From positions 2,772,207-2,836,206 of the forward strand of contig NZ_CP031222.1 of assembly GCF_003351745.1 (NCBI RefSeq): DNA of 64,000 nucleotides, in the 5' to 3' direction. The stretch is from Aquirhabdus parva. GTDB lineage: Bacteria > Pseudomonadota > Gammaproteobacteria > Pseudomonadales > Moraxellaceae. Shown here piece after piece: positions 26,619 to 38,927 of this stretch; position 1 is the first letter of the stretch, and every line of letters starts with the position of its first letter. The notes beneath the pieces were generated by a model, which was not told the origin of the DNA, made no database searches, and worked only from the letters and a program-made list of their open reading frames with translations. The position numbers and the translations under genes were made by a program.

Positions 26619-29312
26619 ATGCCTCAACAATTCACACCATCTCGCTACACATTTCCCCTGTCAGCGCTAGCACTCGCACTGGCTTCACTGTCTACACAGG
26701 GTTATGCCGCAGACAGCAGTACGACTGCAGACGCTCCCCAACAAGTCACGGTCACTGGATCGCGGATTTCGCGTGCGCAAAAAGAAGGGGCAACCAGTGT
26801 CACGGTCATCACCAGTGCTGAACTGGAAAAGAAAGGCTACAGCAATGCATTTGATGCCTTAAATGGTCTGACCCAAAATACTGGCTTCACCCAAGGCGCC
26901 GACTTCGGCAACACCTTTACCCCTGCGGCAAATGCCATCAGCCTGCGCGGTCTGGGGCCAAACCACACCCTGACCTTGATCGATGGACACCGCGTTGCCG
27001 ACTACCCAGTGCCTTATGATGGTTCTGAAAACTTCGTCAATCTGGCCAACATTCCCACAGCCATGGTGGATCGCATTGAGATATTAAATGGCGGTGCTTC
27101 CGCAATTTACGGATCAGATGCTATTGCTGGGGTGGTCAACATCATCCTTAAGAAGAAATTTGACGGGGTTGAAGTCAATGTCAAAGGTGGTGGCACCAGT
27201 CATGGTGGCGAAAATCTACGTTTCCAACTCAGCGGTGGCAAGACATGGGATGATCTCAATCTGGTCTATGGTCTTGAAGTGAGTGGACGCAATCCCATTT
27301 GGGCACGTCAACGCGATTTCATGTCGGACCGTACTCGCCTCGGTGAAGCACCGACTGTGGTGTTGGGGCGTAAAGACGCAGAGTCAGGCAAATATCTCAA
27401 TTTGGGCGGTTGTAATTCTGCAGCAGGATTATTTGGCGGTAGTGTCAGCAGCATTGGCAACCGCTGTGTGAGTGGTAAGGCCAGCCCAGACTTCTGGACC
27501 GTACAAACGCTCAATCAAAGTGAAAACGGTTACTTTAGTCTGGACTACACCTTGAATGAACATACTCAACTCTTTGGTAATCTCTTGTTCGGTTTCAACC
27601 ACACGGAAAACAACACCCGTGGACCCAGTTGGACCTCGGCGGCAAATTCAACGGGCTACTTCCTGAACCAAGCCACGGGCGGATATGAGTCGTGGACCAA
27701 ACGCTTTGCCCCTGAAGAAGTGGGCGGTGTCGATCACACCAATAAAGAATGGGATGATACCTCGGCGAATGTGAACTTTGGCGTGCGTGGTGATATCGGT
27801 GATTCGACTTGGAAATATGAAACCGCTTATAGTGGCTCGACCTACACCAGCAAAGCCAGCGTCTATGGTCGCCTACTCTCAGGTATCGATACTTACTTCC
27901 TCGGCCCGCAACTGGGCGTTGATCCCGATGGTGTGCCAATCTACAACCCCAACGTGAACCGCTTGAGTCAACCTTTGTCGCCCACTGAATTCCAAAGTAT
28001 TTCAGGACGCTCGATTGAACGCGATAAATCATGGCTACACACCATCAGCGCATCAGCCAACGGCGAGTTATTTGATCTTCCTGCCGGTGCGGTGAAATTA
28101 GCAGGAGTAGCAGAGTACGGTCGCCAAGGCTTTTCCAACACCCCTGATGCGCTGATCAATCAAGGGGCTTTTTATAATGCTTCGAAAACCAGCAGTTATG
28201 GCGGAACCCGCACGCGTCAAGCTGTCGGTACTGAACTATTCATCCCTGTTTCATCACTCCTCAATGTAAACTTTTCAGGACGTTATGACCGCTACGCCCT
28301 CTCCGACAGCAGCATCGATAAATTCACCTACGGCAGCAGCTTTGAATTCCGTCCCATGAAGAGCCTGTTGTTTCGCGGTAACTATGCATCAAGCTTCCGC
28401 GCACCCGACATGAATTATCTATATCTCAAAGAACAGCATGGCTACTATTCAAATACAACCGATTACTGGCGCTGTAAACAAGCTGGACAACCCTTGAGTA
28501 CCTGTGATTTCAACAACATGTCCCCAGGTGCTAACTATACTCTGACGGGCAATCAGGCTTTGAAACCTGAGGACGGCAAATCATTTGGTTTTGGCTTTGT
28601 CTGGTCACCGACCAAGAAATTTGACCTGTCCGTAGACTACTGGGATATCACCATCAACAATTTGGTCACCAATCTCGACGCGGATAAAATCCTGCGTAAT
28701 GAAGCAGATTGCCGCAGCGGGATTCGCGACATCAACTCCAGCCTCTGTCAAGATGCCATCTCTCGTGTCGTGCGTAATCCTGATAATGCGGTTGTTGATG
28801 CGGGCGTGATCAATCACATCAATATCATTCCGATCAATGCCGCTAGAGAACATGTGGCAGGCGTCGATTTGGTCGGCAAACTGCGCTGGGACAGCGAGGA
28901 CTTTGGCAACTTCTTATGGACCACTAACTATACCCAAGTGGTACGCCATACCTATCAGCAGTCAGGCGACGATCCAAAAGATAACTACTTGGCTGACCTC
29001 ACCAATACTGACTGGCCGAATAAGCTCAATACCAGTCTGACCTGGAATCAGGATAAAGTCTCCTCAACGGTATTGCTGAGCCGCAATGGTAAAATTCCTA
29101 ATGGTGAACAAACAGGCTACCTTAAACCGGGTGTAACCGTTAACTGGAGCGCAAGCTACAAAGTCACTCCGAAAGCCACAGTCTCTCTGATCGTGAACAA
29201 TGTCTTCAACACCATCAAACGCGACGACACTGGCGGCTGGCCTTATTACCCGGTGGGCAATTACTCCCCGTTTGGTCGTCAAGGCTGGCTGGAGTTTAAT
29301 TACCACTTCTAA
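26619..29312 (+). CDS. TonB-dependent outer-membrane receptor
   Basis: About 897 residues from ATG 26619 (ATG 26607 and 26577 also in frame). A signal peptide ends near GYAADS; a TonB-box-like QQVTVTGSRI follows; the plug domain runs to about 180 (SLRGLGPNHTLTLIDGHRV, GASAIYGSDAIAGVVNIILKK), then a large barrel ending in WLEFNYHF. A pair of cysteines in an extracellular-loop region (about 280-300) could form a disulphide. Energised by TonB, it imports a large or scarce ligand. The plug type resembles receptors of the iron/vitamin/oligosaccharide group without a diagnostic ligand motif. Confidence 0.93.
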   Translation: MPQQFTPSRYTFPLSALALALASLSTQGYAADSSTTADAPQQVTVTGSRISRAQKEGATSVTVITSAELEKKGYSNAFDALNGLTQNTGFTQGADFGNTFTPAANAISLRGLGPNHTLTLIDGHRVADYPVPYDGSENFVNLANIPTAMVDRIEILNGGASAIYGSDAIAGVVNIILKKKFDGVEVNVKGGGTSHGGENLRFQLSGGKTWDDLNLVYGLEVSGRNPIWARQRDFMSDRTRLGEAPTVVLGRKDAESGKYLNLGGCNSAAGLFGGSVSSIGNRCVSGKASPDFWTVQTLNQSENGYFSLDYTLNEHTQLFGNLLFGFNHTENNTRGPSWTSAANSTGYFLNQATGGYESWTKRFAPEEVGGVDHTNKEWDDTSANVNFGVRGDIGDSTWKYETAYSGSTYTSKASVYGRLLSGIDTYFLGPQLGVDPDGVPIYNPNVNRLSQPLSPTEFQSISGRSIERDKSWLHTISASANGELFDLPAGAVKLAGVAEYGRQGFSNTPDALINQGAFYNASKTSSYGGTRTRQAVGTELFIPVSSLLNVNFSGRYDRYALSDSSIDKFTYGSSFEFRPMKSLLFRGNYASSFRAPDMNYLYLKEQHGYYSNTTDYWRCKQAGQPLSTCDFNNMSPGANYTLTGNQALKPEDGKSFGFGFVWSPTKKFDLSVDYWDITINNLVTNLDADKILRNEADCRSGIRDINSSLCQDAISRVVRNPDNAVVDAGVINHINIIPINAAREHVAGVDLVGKLRWDSEDFGNFLWTTNYTQVVRHTYQQSGDDPKDNYLADLTNTDWPNKLNTSLTWNQDKVSSTVLLSRNGKIPNGEQTGYLKPGVTVNWSASYKVTPKATVSLIVNNVFNTIKRDDTGGWPYYPVGNYSPFGRQGWLEFNYHF

Positions 29313-29336
29313 GGTTCACGCATATGTAGACACCAT

Positions 29337-29365
29337 AAAAAGCCCACGTAATACGTGGGCTTTTT
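29337..29365. terminator. Bidirectional terminator between convergent genes
   Basis: A5, stem GCCCACGT (29342-29349), 3-nt loop, ACGTGGGC (29353-29360), T5. It serves the TonB receptor and the convergent gene at 29390. Confidence 0.92.
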
Positions 29366-29389
29366 GTTGGGAATTTAAAAAAAGACTTG

Positions 29390-30619
29390 CTAGACAGGTT
29401 CTGCATAGTCGACGTTAAGACCAAACAAGTTCACGACATCCAGCAATTGATCACTTTCTGGTTCCAGTGTCGATCGATTCACGAGATAGTCACCATCCCA
29501 ATCGGCATAACGCGTAGCATTACTGGCCAGATTCAACGCATAGTCATCATTAAACGCGGTTTTCTCACGTTGATTCTGCTCCAGTTGGAAACCTTGCTGC
29601 CCCAAAAAGAACACCAAATCGGTCATCGCGTTCTCAAGCCGCCAACCATTTGCGGCATAGAGCGCCATTTGTGGCATCGCATTCAAATCACAGGTCAGCC
29701 AAGCCGTACTGCGGGTTTGTAGGCGAATCCGCTCAAAGCTCTCAAACACCTCATAGGTAAAGGAGAATGGATTTTCAAAACGTCCCACACCCACAATATC
29801 CCCTTGACCCGCAAACTCAAGCTCAGTTGGCAATACCTGCTCATCAAAATATGCATGGAGCAAGCTGCTCAATGCCTCAACATCTGGAATTTCAAAGGCC
29901 GGATAGTACAAGCTCTGTTGCTGATGCGCAGGTTGGTACTGCATCGGGTGGTTTTGCGGCTGATACCGGTACTGCACTTCACCCTCGACCATTGCACTAA
30001 AGGCATAAAACGTCACCTCAGACACATGCAACAAATCATAGTGTGCAAGCACTGCTGCCACCAATCCACAGCTTTCCATCAGGCTCCGGCGATAATGTGG
30101 AATATGGTGTTCAGGTTCTGACAACACATCAGAGAGATACTGTGAATGAGGGCGCCAGAAATCCCACTCATACACAATACCTTGATCAGTACTTGCCGTG
30201 GTCAATACCGCAGGAGTCTTGGCATGTAACGTATTACTCTGATGTCTACGGGCGAGCGGATAAGTGGTTAAAGAAGCCGCAAGCTCTGAAATAGTCAAAT
30301 GCGTACTGGAATAAACAGGTGGAACGGGTAAAGGTATCTGCTCAGGCACAATTAGCGGCAAAGGATGCGCGGTTAGAGCGGATGTGTTGGGTAAAACTTG
30401 TAGTGCGTGTTGAGAGGTTTGAGGTTGGATGGTGTCGATTGGAAGGGAAACTTGTGCATCTAAATGAGGCGGGCTGTGACCCTCATTTGCGCTGTGATGC
30501 ATTTGGATATCGTGACCACTGATTAGATCATCTATGAAATCAGTCTTTTGAGATGGTGCTCCTGTCGTGTCAGTTTTAGTGCCGAGGGGGGTCGAATCGT
30601 CTACTCTTGAATCAGTCAT
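29390..30619 (-). CDS. Hypothetical protein with disordered N-terminus
   Basis: 409 residues; not recognised. GGAG lies 9 nt before ATG 30619. Residues 1-130 are rich in Ser, Thr, Pro, His and Gln and look unstructured. From about 145 a folded domain begins (YEWDFWRPHSQYLSDVL), with mixed alpha/beta character and many aromatic residues; no membrane helix or signal peptide. The C-terminal part is acidic. It is convergent with the TonB receptor and lies upstream of nothing on its strand, so it is probably monocistronic. Confidence 0.75.
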   Translation of the reverse strand: MTDSRVDDSTPLGTKTDTTGAPSQKTDFIDDLISGHDIQMHHSANEGHSPPHLDAQVSLPIDTIQPQTSQHALQVLPNTSALTAHPLPLIVPEQIPLPVPPVYSSTHLTISELAASLTTYPLARRHQSNTLHAKTPAVLTTASTDQGIVYEWDFWRPHSQYLSDVLSEPEHHIPHYRRSLMESCGLVAAVLAHYDLLHVSEVTFYAFSAMVEGEVQYRYQPQNHPMQYQPAHQQQSLYYPAFEIPDVEALSSLLHAYFDEQVLPTELEFAGQGDIVGVGRFENPFSFTYEVFESFERIRLQTRSTAWLTCDLNAMPQMALYAANGWRLENAMTDLVFFLGQQGFQLEQNQREKTAFNDDYALNLASNATRYADWDGDYLVNRSTLEPESDQLLDVVNLFGLNVDYAEPV

Positions 30620-30751
30620 TTGACACGCTCCAATCGTTAAAACTCAACTACGAATGTATAAGATAATGAGTCAAAATTGAAGCTTTTTTTGTCGGCTTGC
30701 TGTGAATCTTGCAAATGAATTGTTTCAAAGATTTTACATCACGTATCGTGC

Positions 30752-30805
30752 AAAAAACTGATCAAACGACATCCGAAACCTTCAAGCTCGTTGTTGTTTG
30801 ATCAG
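30752..30805 (-). terminator. Terminator of dxs
   Basis: Read on the minus strand, a 14-bp stem (30805-30792 with 30771-30758, one G-U pair) with a 20-nt loop is followed by TTTTTTG. It begins 48 bp after the dxs stop. Confidence 0.75.
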
Positions 30806-30853
30806 TGCTTCACATACGCTAGAAGTTAGGTCAGGTATGTTAATCGTCACCTA

Positions 30854-32782
30854 TTAAAGAGCCGCAAGCTTACTTAAAAAAGCACTGACTGAACGGCTAA
30901 TCCCTGCGGCATCCAAGCCTTCTTCTTTTAGCATCTCCCCATGTTCACCATGAGCAAGGAAACGATCGGACAGCCCTAAATTTAGGACAGGCTTAATGAT
31001 CAGCATCTGATGCAATGCTTCATTGACCGCACTACCCGCACCAGCCATCACCGCATGCTCTTCAACCGTGACAAAAGCCTGATGGGTTTGCGCAAGTTGT
31101 TCAAGAAGCGCAGTATCCAGCGGTTTGATGAAGCGCATATTCACCACGGTGATGCCCAGACCGGTCTCGGCCAATTGTGCCGCTGCTTCAAGCGTCACCG
31201 TTGTCCGGCTACCAAAGGCTAGGAACGCAATTTGCTGAGGATGATCCACATTAAACGTTGCTAATACCTCAGCCTTGCCTATAGGGAGTGCGGTAAATGT
31301 CTCTTCAATTTTGCTGCCTACACCAGCTCCGCGCGGATAGCGCACTGCGGCTGGACCCGGATGCTGATAGGCGGTATGGAGCATTTGTCGGCATTCATTT
31401 TCATCTTTTGGCGCCATGATCACCAGATTCGGTAATGTGCGCATGAAAGCATAGTCAAATGTACCCGCATGCGTAGCACCATCTTCTCCGACCAAACCCG
31501 CACGATCGATACCAAAGGTAACGTCCAGATTCTGTAAACAGATATCATGAATCAACTGGTCATAGCCGCGCTGTAAGAAGGTGGAGTAAATGGCAACCAC
31601 AGGTTTGATGCCTTCACACGCCATACCAGCCGCAAGTGTCAGGGCATGTTGCTCGGCAATCGCCACATCAAAGAATCGATCTGGGTAGCGCTTGGCAAAC
31701 TCAACCATGCCTGAACCTTCACACATGGCAGGAGTGATCGCAAGAAGGCGCGAATCCAATGCCGCCTGATCGCAGAGAAACTGACCAAAAACATCAGAAT
31801 ATTTGACCGGCTTATGCGAAGCATATTTGGTGCTAACCGCACCGAGCTTATTGGCGCCCAGTTTGGCAATGGCATGGTAACCAATCTGGTCTTGCTCAGC
31901 AGGAGTAAAGCCTTTGCCTTTGGTGGTATAGACATGCAATAAACGACAACCTTTACGGTCTTTTAGCGCATTGAGCACACGCAGCAGTTCAGGCAAGTCA
32001 TGGCCATCAACTGGACCGAAATACTCAAAACCAATAGCTTTGAACAAATTATCGGTGTTAACTTTAAAATGATCTGATGTCGGTTTACGCGCGCGAAAAT
32101 CCCAATTCGGGCGCTGGCGCACTTCAGGTGTGCCGTCATCATGAACATGGACATAGAGTCCGTTTTGCCATAAACCAGACAGATGGTGTGCAAGTCCTCC
32201 GACACTGCCTGAAATCGACATATCATTGTCGTTCAGTACGACCAATAAATCGGCTTGATGCTGAACAGCATCATTCATGGCCTCAAATGCCATACCTGCC
32301 GTCATCGCACCATCGCCAATCACGCAGGCAACACGCGCCTGCTGCTGCTGATAGCGCAGCGCCAGCGACATACCGAGTGCGGCGGATATCGAGGTAGATG
32401 AGTGGCCCACCCCAAAGGTATCAAATTCAGATTCATCACGCGCTGGAAATGCCGCCAAACCATTTTTACTGCGAATGGTCGGTAACCGTTCACGGCGACC
32501 CGTCAGCACTTTGTGCGGATAAGCCTGATGACCGACATCCCAGACCAAACGATCACGTGGCGTATCCAAAATACGATGCAGCGCCACAGTCAGTTCAATC
32601 ACCCCCAGATTGGCACCAAAGTGTCCGCCACTTTGCCCTGCGGCATAGAGAATATAGGCGCGAAGTTCCGCCGCCAACGTCTGTAGCTCGGCTAAATCGA
32701 GGTTTTTCAGCTGCTCAGGGGCATCAATAGCGTCTAATAACGGCGTATCGGGGCGCAGCTCTGGAATTTGGGTATACATCAT
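30854..32782 (-). CDS. dxs: 1-deoxy-D-xylulose-5-phosphate synthase
   Basis: 642 residues, full length. It joins pyruvate and glyceraldehyde 3-phosphate with thiamine diphosphate as cofactor, the first step of the MEP isoprenoid pathway. Seen: [17 protein letters not shown] near the N-terminus, the thiamine-binding GDGAMTAG...NDN block near 155-185, transketolase motif [15 protein letters not shown] near 425, and [10 protein letters not shown]. Close to ribA, as in other Moraxellaceae; both draw on central carbon or nucleotide precursors but the pathways are separate. Confidence 0.97.
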   Translation of the reverse strand: MMYTQIPELRPDTPLLDAIDAPEQLKNLDLAELQTLAAELRAYILYAAGQSGGHFGANLGVIELTVALHRILDTPRDRLVWDVGHQAYPHKVLTGRRERLPTIRSKNGLAAFPARDESEFDTFGVGHSSTSISAALGMSLALRYQQQQARVACVIGDGAMTAGMAFEAMNDAVQHQADLLVVLNDNDMSISGSVGGLAHHLSGLWQNGLYVHVHDDGTPEVRQRPNWDFRARKPTSDHFKVNTDNLFKAIGFEYFGPVDGHDLPELLRVLNALKDRKGCRLLHVYTTKGKGFTPAEQDQIGYHAIAKLGANKLGAVSTKYASHKPVKYSDVFGQFLCDQAALDSRLLAITPAMCEGSGMVEFAKRYPDRFFDVAIAEQHALTLAAGMACEGIKPVVAIYSTFLQRGYDQLIHDICLQNLDVTFGIDRAGLVGEDGATHAGTFDYAFMRTLPNLVIMAPKDENECRQMLHTAYQHPGPAAVRYPRGAGVGSKIEETFTALPIGKAEVLATFNVDHPQQIAFLAFGSRTTVTLEAAAQLAETGLGITVVNMRFIKPLDTALLEQLAQTHQAFVTVEEHAVMAGAGSAVNEALHQMLIIKPVLNLGLSDRFLAHGEHGEMLKEEGLDAAGISRSVSAFLSKLAAL

Positions 32783-33296
32783 AGCGTTAAGATATGCCGG
32801 AAGCTTAGTTAAAAATATTTGCTAAACCAATGCTTTGTCTATAAGAGTAATCATTCAAAGTCACCGTTTGTATCACAGCAATTGCTAAAACTGCCAATCT
32901 AAAGTCGAATCGTATCACTCTCGCGCAAAATGACCTAGTCACAAGATGCAAAAGCATGCCTTGGAATCTAAAACAATGCACGATTTCAGATCAATTGCAC
33001 ATTTGTCATCCAAAATAATGCATTAAAGCAGACTTATGCCCATCGATTCACCAGCAGATCCCCATCGCCTAACAAATCCACGGATAAAAAACGACTTGAA
33101 ATTCGCAGACCTCAGCCCGATTAATGATAAGTCCGTCTTATGACAGATCTGACATGTCGTCTATACATTCCTTTTGTTTTATCAAACAAACAGAAAAACT
33201 TAAATGACATTGTTACTAAGCCACATAGTGGGATCGCACCAAGCGGTCTAAAGCTAGGCTATAATATTAACCCTTTAACGTATGACAGAGCACGTA
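32783..33296. other. Divergent intergenic region dxs / ribA
   Basis: About 510 bp. A good -10 (TATAAT, 33260-33265) precedes ribA. I looked for an FMN riboswitch pattern and did not see one. The rest contains no recognised feature. Confidence 0.5.
33260..33265 (+). promoter_or_regulatory. -10 element of ribA
   Basis: Perfect TATAAT, about 30 nt before the ribA start; no clear -35 at 17 nt. Confidence 0.5.
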
Positions 33297-33920
33297 ATGC
33301 CAGTAGAGTTCGTTGCTGCATCCAAACTGCCGACCAAGCATGGATTATTTGATATTTCAGTTTTTCAAGATCCTGAATCTGGTCAAGAGCATATCGCACT
33401 GTCTATCGGACTCGTTGTCGATCCATCAGTCGCGCCCTCTGATGCTGCAATCAGTACCAGTATCCCAACCTTAGTTCGCTTGCATTCGGAGTGCCTAACC
33501 GGTGATGCGTTTGGATCATTACGCTGCGACTGTGGCCCCCAGCTTAATTCAACGCTAGCGCTACTTGCCAAAAAAGGACGTGGCGCACTCCTCTATTTGC
33601 GTCAGGAAGGGCGTGGTATTGGGCTACCGAACAAGATCCGTGCTTATGCATTGCAAGATCAAGGCCATGACACACTGGATGCCAACCTGATGCTGGGTCT
33701 GCCCGCTGATGCACGCACCTATGAAATGTGTCAGGTGATGCTAAATTTCCTGAATGTACAAAAAGTTAATCTCATTACCAATAATCCAGCTAAAATCGAA
33801 GCCTTAGTTGCGCTTGGATTAGATGTCGTCGAGCGGACTCCATTACACGTCGGCGAGAATCCGCACAATGCTGCCTATATTGAGACCAAACAAAAACGTA
33901 TGCGCCACATCAAAGCTTAG
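33297..33920 (+). CDS. ribA: GTP cyclohydrolase II
   Basis: 207 residues from ATG 33297. The upstream in-frame ATG 33282 would lie only about 10 nt from the predicted transcription start. The zinc site is seen in [21 protein letters not shown] (three cysteines), followed by the catalytic [17 protein letters not shown] and the C-terminal LITNNPAKI. It opens GTP to start riboflavin synthesis. A single-domain RibA, not fused to RibB. Confidence 0.96.
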   Translation: MPVEFVAASKLPTKHGLFDISVFQDPESGQEHIALSIGLVVDPSVAPSDAAISTSIPTLVRLHSECLTGDAFGSLRCDCGPQLNSTLALLAKKGRGALLYLRQEGRGIGLPNKIRAYALQDQGHDTLDANLMLGLPADARTYEMCQVMLNFLNVQKVNLITNNPAKIEALVALGLDVVERTPLHVGENPHNAAYIETKQKRMRHIKA

Positions 33921-33957
33921 GGGCGAAACAGCCAAGTCTGAGGACAAAGGATTGTCC

Positions 33958-35370
33958 GTGCTCTTGCTCTGGGGCACTCCTCTATTGGCCTTTTTAGCCT
34001 TTTCAGGGCTGTCATCATCCTGGGTACAAGTGCCTTATGATGAATGGCGTCTGACTCAAGTCGTCATCCTACTGTTGCTCTCTGGTTTTGCGCTTTTTAG
34101 TACACTTCCTAAAAAATCGATACTCACACCTCAGACCCATCGTCTGCTTTCCATCGGCATTCTGATGACCTTTGCGCTCATCATCATGACCGTGTCACAG
34201 GCGCAATACCCTGAACGCGCACTCGCCGATGCTGCACTCTATACATTGCTGCTGGCGGGAATATGGGCACAAGCCATGCTCATGAAACGCGCCCCTGCGC
34301 TTGCACCTCAGATTGCAGCGACATTAGCACTACTGCCATTGCTCACCGTGATATTTTTACCCATCAGTATCATCACTGCGGTATTTACTCATCTAGAGTC
34401 GGTGTGGCATCAATCCTTTAGTAATATTCGCATGCTGGATGATGCTTTACTGCCGTGCTTATTTTTACTCTGGCAACGTCCTGCATGGCTTGCCTACCAG
34501 CCCACTAAAACACACTTTTTTAATGTTGCACTAACCTTTGCGCTCTCCGCCATTTCGATCTTATATTTGATCGCTTTCTGGATGGATGGCGCGCGGGCTG
34601 GACTGCTTACCATCATCATGGGTTTAGGTCTGATTGGATTATTGCGTCGTGACCAATGGTCATCATTACGCTTACCCCTTTTCACGCTGGTGGCATCCGG
34701 CTTGATCTACGCTCTCCTCGTCCGACTTCTTCCCGCAGATTTTGCGGTCAGTGTCATGCGCACCGATAGCTCCCAGCGTACCCTGCTATGGCAAAAGGCG
34801 CTCGACCTTTGGCAGGCCCATCCGGTACTAGGTGCAGGCGGTGATCATTTTGCACTAGCCAAACCTTGGCTACTCAATGCTCACCCACATAATTTACTCT
34901 TGCAATGGATCAGTGAATGGGGATTCGCTGGACTATTGACCCTGGTTCTGTTCTTACCCATCATGCTGAACATACTCCGTCATCGGCAAACCTTACCTGC
35001 CTTTGCCCTCGCTGCCGTGGCCGCAGTCTGTATCGATGCCATGGTTTCAGGCGTACTGGTCTATCCGCTCAGCCAGATGCTAGGGTTATGGTCTGTAGCA
35101 TGGTTGATCTCTTTACTACCGAACACGCATCAAACCTCGACTGCATCAAACTCTGATAAAAAGTCTATTGCATCACACTTTCAAATTTGGCAACGAAGCT
35201 TTAAGATCGTCACAGCTTGGGCCATAGTTGCGATGCTGGTCATTCATGGCCACGACTTGGTCTGTATCCACTGCATCAGTGTCGATAACGAAAATGCACC
35301 ACGGTTCTGGCAATTTGGTCGGGCATTACACCTTGAAAAACAACATATTGCGCCCGTCATCGACCCTTAA
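33958..35370 (+). CDS. O-antigen ligase / Wzy-like membrane protein
   Basis: About 470 residues from GTG 33958: AAAGGA lies 6 nt upstream, whereas the longer frame (33823) would overlap ribA by 98 bp. There are ten or more membrane segments. A large periplasmic loop carries RTLLWQKALDLWQAHPVLGAGGDHF and HPHNLLLQWISEWGFAGL, the Wzy_C/ligase pattern (R...H.HN..LQ..E.G..GL). This family includes O-antigen ligase WaaL and pilin O-oligosaccharyltransferases; which one cannot be told from sequence alone. About 37 bp after ribA and possibly cotranscribed with it. Confidence 0.8.
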   Translation: MLLLWGTPLLAFLAFSGLSSSWVQVPYDEWRLTQVVILLLLSGFALFSTLPKKSILTPQTHRLLSIGILMTFALIIMTVSQAQYPERALADAALYTLLLAGIWAQAMLMKRAPALAPQIAATLALLPLLTVIFLPISIITAVFTHLESVWHQSFSNIRMLDDALLPCLFLLWQRPAWLAYQPTKTHFFNVALTFALSAISILYLIAFWMDGARAGLLTIIMGLGLIGLLRRDQWSSLRLPLFTLVASGLIYALLVRLLPADFAVSVMRTDSSQRTLLWQKALDLWQAHPVLGAGGDHFALAKPWLLNAHPHNLLLQWISEWGFAGLLTLVLFLPIMLNILRHRQTLPAFALAAVAAVCIDAMVSGVLVYPLSQMLGLWSVAWLISLLPNTHQTSTASNSDKKSIASHFQIWQRSFKIVTAWAIVAMLVIHGHDLVCIHCISVDNENAPRFWQFGRALHLEKQHIAPVIDP

Positions 35371-35432
35371 AAAAAGTATTCGTCATGATGCTATAGAGAT
35401 AGCAATTGCATATATATTCTTAACCGCTTTAG

Positions 35433-37222
<1,790 letters not shown>

Positions 37223-37247
37223 GCAGTGTATGAAGAAATATGGACAA

Positions 37248-37283
37248 TAAAAAAACCAGAGTGGATACCACTCTGGTTTTTTT
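37248..37283. terminator. Bidirectional terminator after aroE
   Basis: A-rich flank, stem CCAGAGTGG (37256-37264), loop ATA, CCACTCTGG (37268-37276), T7. It serves aroE and the convergent gene at 37301. Confidence 0.94.
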
Positions 37284-37300
37284 AAATCATGAAGGAGTAC

Positions 37301-37660
37301 TTATTTCGCAGTTTGTGAAATATCAACTTTTAACGTGTCTGAAGTTGATGTTGGCGCACCGAAGGTTCCAGCAGCTTGGCCAGTAGGTTCTACGTCATGG
37401 AAGACTACGCCATTTTTCCAAACGACACGCTTCTCAGCAGAACCTTTCTCATCGATAGCTTCTTTTGCAACTTTATGGGCTTTATGTTTCACTTTTTTCA
37501 CCGCTTCATGGGCGGGCTTTGCTGCGGCTGGGGCCGCTGCTGGCGCTGGCGCCGCAGGAGCAGCTGCTGGCGCATCGGCTGCATATAAAGGAAAGCTGAT
37601 ACCCATTGCTAAAGTAGCCGCTGCAAAAGTCAAACGAGTGAAATGTTTTGACATGTTCAT
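37301..37660 (-). CDS. Small exported Ala/Pro-rich protein
   Basis: 119 residues from ATG 37660 (GGAG 7 nt upstream). Signal peptide about 1-26 (LTFAAATLAMGISFPLYA). The mature protein has a PAAAPA repeat (about 27-50), a basic Lys/His helix (AHEAVKKVKHKAHKVAKEA) and a folded-looking tail (VVWKNGVVFHDVEPTG). No cysteine, so not a lipoprotein. Function unknown; the alternating charge suggests a periplasmic or envelope-binding role, which is inference. Confidence 0.75.
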   Translation of the reverse strand: MNMSKHFTRLTFAAATLAMGISFPLYAADAPAAAPAAPAPAAAPAAAKPAHEAVKKVKHKAHKVAKEAIDEKGSAEKRVVWKNGVVFHDVEPTGQAAGTFGAPTSTSDTLKVDISQTAK

Positions 37661-37964
37661 CACGAAACTCCAAGTTAGTTTTCTATATTGATTACTGTAT
37701 CTAATACAAATATTGAACTTTATATATCATGCTAAGTCAGAACAGATGCTTAGTTTGTCTATTATCTAACCTTAGAGCGCGATAAGAATACGACAAAAAT
37801 GTTAACCTGCTCATATAAATAGAGTCTAAATGTTATTGAAGGGTGAGTTTATGTGATCATCGCTCAGATGCTGAGCAAAACCAAAAGTAACTACAAAGTA
37901 ACCCCCTTCAAAAACGTATCATTAATGAATACATAACGTTGAAAAATTTATCATATGCACAAAT
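37661..37964. other. AT-rich intergenic region
   Basis: About 300 bp between the exported-protein gene and the end of the LysR gene. No gene or repeat recognised. Confidence 0.5.
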
Positions 37965-38828
37965 CTAAATCTGGTGTGAATCAGGCTGCATAAAGCAGTC
38001 GACCAGAAAATCCATCACGGCTCGTACGGCAGGGGTATTGTGTAGGTCCTGATGGACGGCCAACCAAATCTCTCGCTCTAATCCACCGTCTCCAAGGCTA
38101 ACTCGTGCAAGCCCTCCGAGCTCTCCTAAAAAATAAGGTAAGACCGCCACACCCACGCCAGCACACGCAGCGATGCGCTGAATTTCGGGACTGTTGGTGC
38201 GCAGAACAATCGGTCGATCCGCCAGATGAGCCGACAGCCAACGCTGTTGCACAGACTGGACCAGACTAGAATCAAGCTCAATAAATACATAATCCTCTGG
38301 CTTGGTTTTGGCTAGATAATCTGGTGCTGCATAAAATGCAAAGGGCATTATGCCAATTCTGCGTGCCACCAAGTCGTCTTCCGTTGGACGACTCAAACGT
38401 ACAGCAATATCCGCCTCGCCATGCGGCAAGGAGGCAATCCGAGTTTCAGCAATCATCGAAAGCAGGATGTTAGGATACTGCTGACGCAGTTTAGCCAGAT
38501 GTGGCACAATAAAGTTAGCCGCCGTGGCAGGCGGGACGCTGATAGAGACTTCACCACTGATCGACTGCTGCCCAGCCTTGGCAATCCGCCCAATTGAAAA
38601 AGCACCCTCCACCATTTGATCGGCAATACTGGCAATTCGCTCGCCGTCTACCGTCAGGACATAGGCACGCGGTCTGCGATCGACCAATTTAAGCTGAAGT
38701 GATGACTCTAGCGCCGCAATACGCCGCGCCACCGTGGCGTGGTCAACACCCAGTTTACGGGCTGCGGCTGACAGCGACTTCTCGTGTGAAAACACCGCAA
38801 AATAATGTAAATTTTCCCAATCTAACAT
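37965..38828 (-). CDS. LysR-family regulator
   Basis: 287 residues from ATG 38828 (GGA 9 nt upstream). N-terminal helix-turn-helix (residues 4-62: FAVFSHEKSLSAAARKLGVDHATVARRIAALES), then a periplasmic-binding-like effector domain. The histidine in GVDHATVARRI is typical of the subgroup next to EamA-type exporters. Divergent from the transporter at 38928 with 99 bp between; it probably controls that gene and itself. Confidence 0.92.
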   Translation of the reverse strand: MLDWENLHYFAVFSHEKSLSAAARKLGVDHATVARRIAALESSLQLKLVDRRPRAYVLTVDGERIASIADQMVEGAFSIGRIAKAGQQSISGEVSISVPPATAANFIVPHLAKLRQQYPNILLSMIAETRIASLPHGEADIAVRLSRPTEDDLVARRIGIMPFAFYAAPDYLAKTKPEDYVFIELDSSLVQSVQQRWLSAHLADRPIVLRTNSPEIQRIAACAGVGVAVLPYFLGELGGLARVSLGDGGLEREIWLAVHQDLHNTPAVRAVMDFLVDCFMQPDSHQI

Positions 38829-38927
38829 GTGCATTTTTCCACAGTAGTGGTGAGTCTCTGTGGAATTGTACGCCTTTCAATTCACGTCCAATATATGCTT
38901 TATTGTTAACATTGGATCACATCTCAG

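Noticed and set aside
33241-33250. AAGCGGTC, similar to a Pasteurellaceae uptake signal
   Set aside because: I did not see it as a recurring, hairpin-forming element; one copy is expected by chance, and the other gene content is not Pasteurellaceae.
32783-33296. FMN riboswitch before ribA
   Set aside because: The conserved aptamer sequences could not be found.
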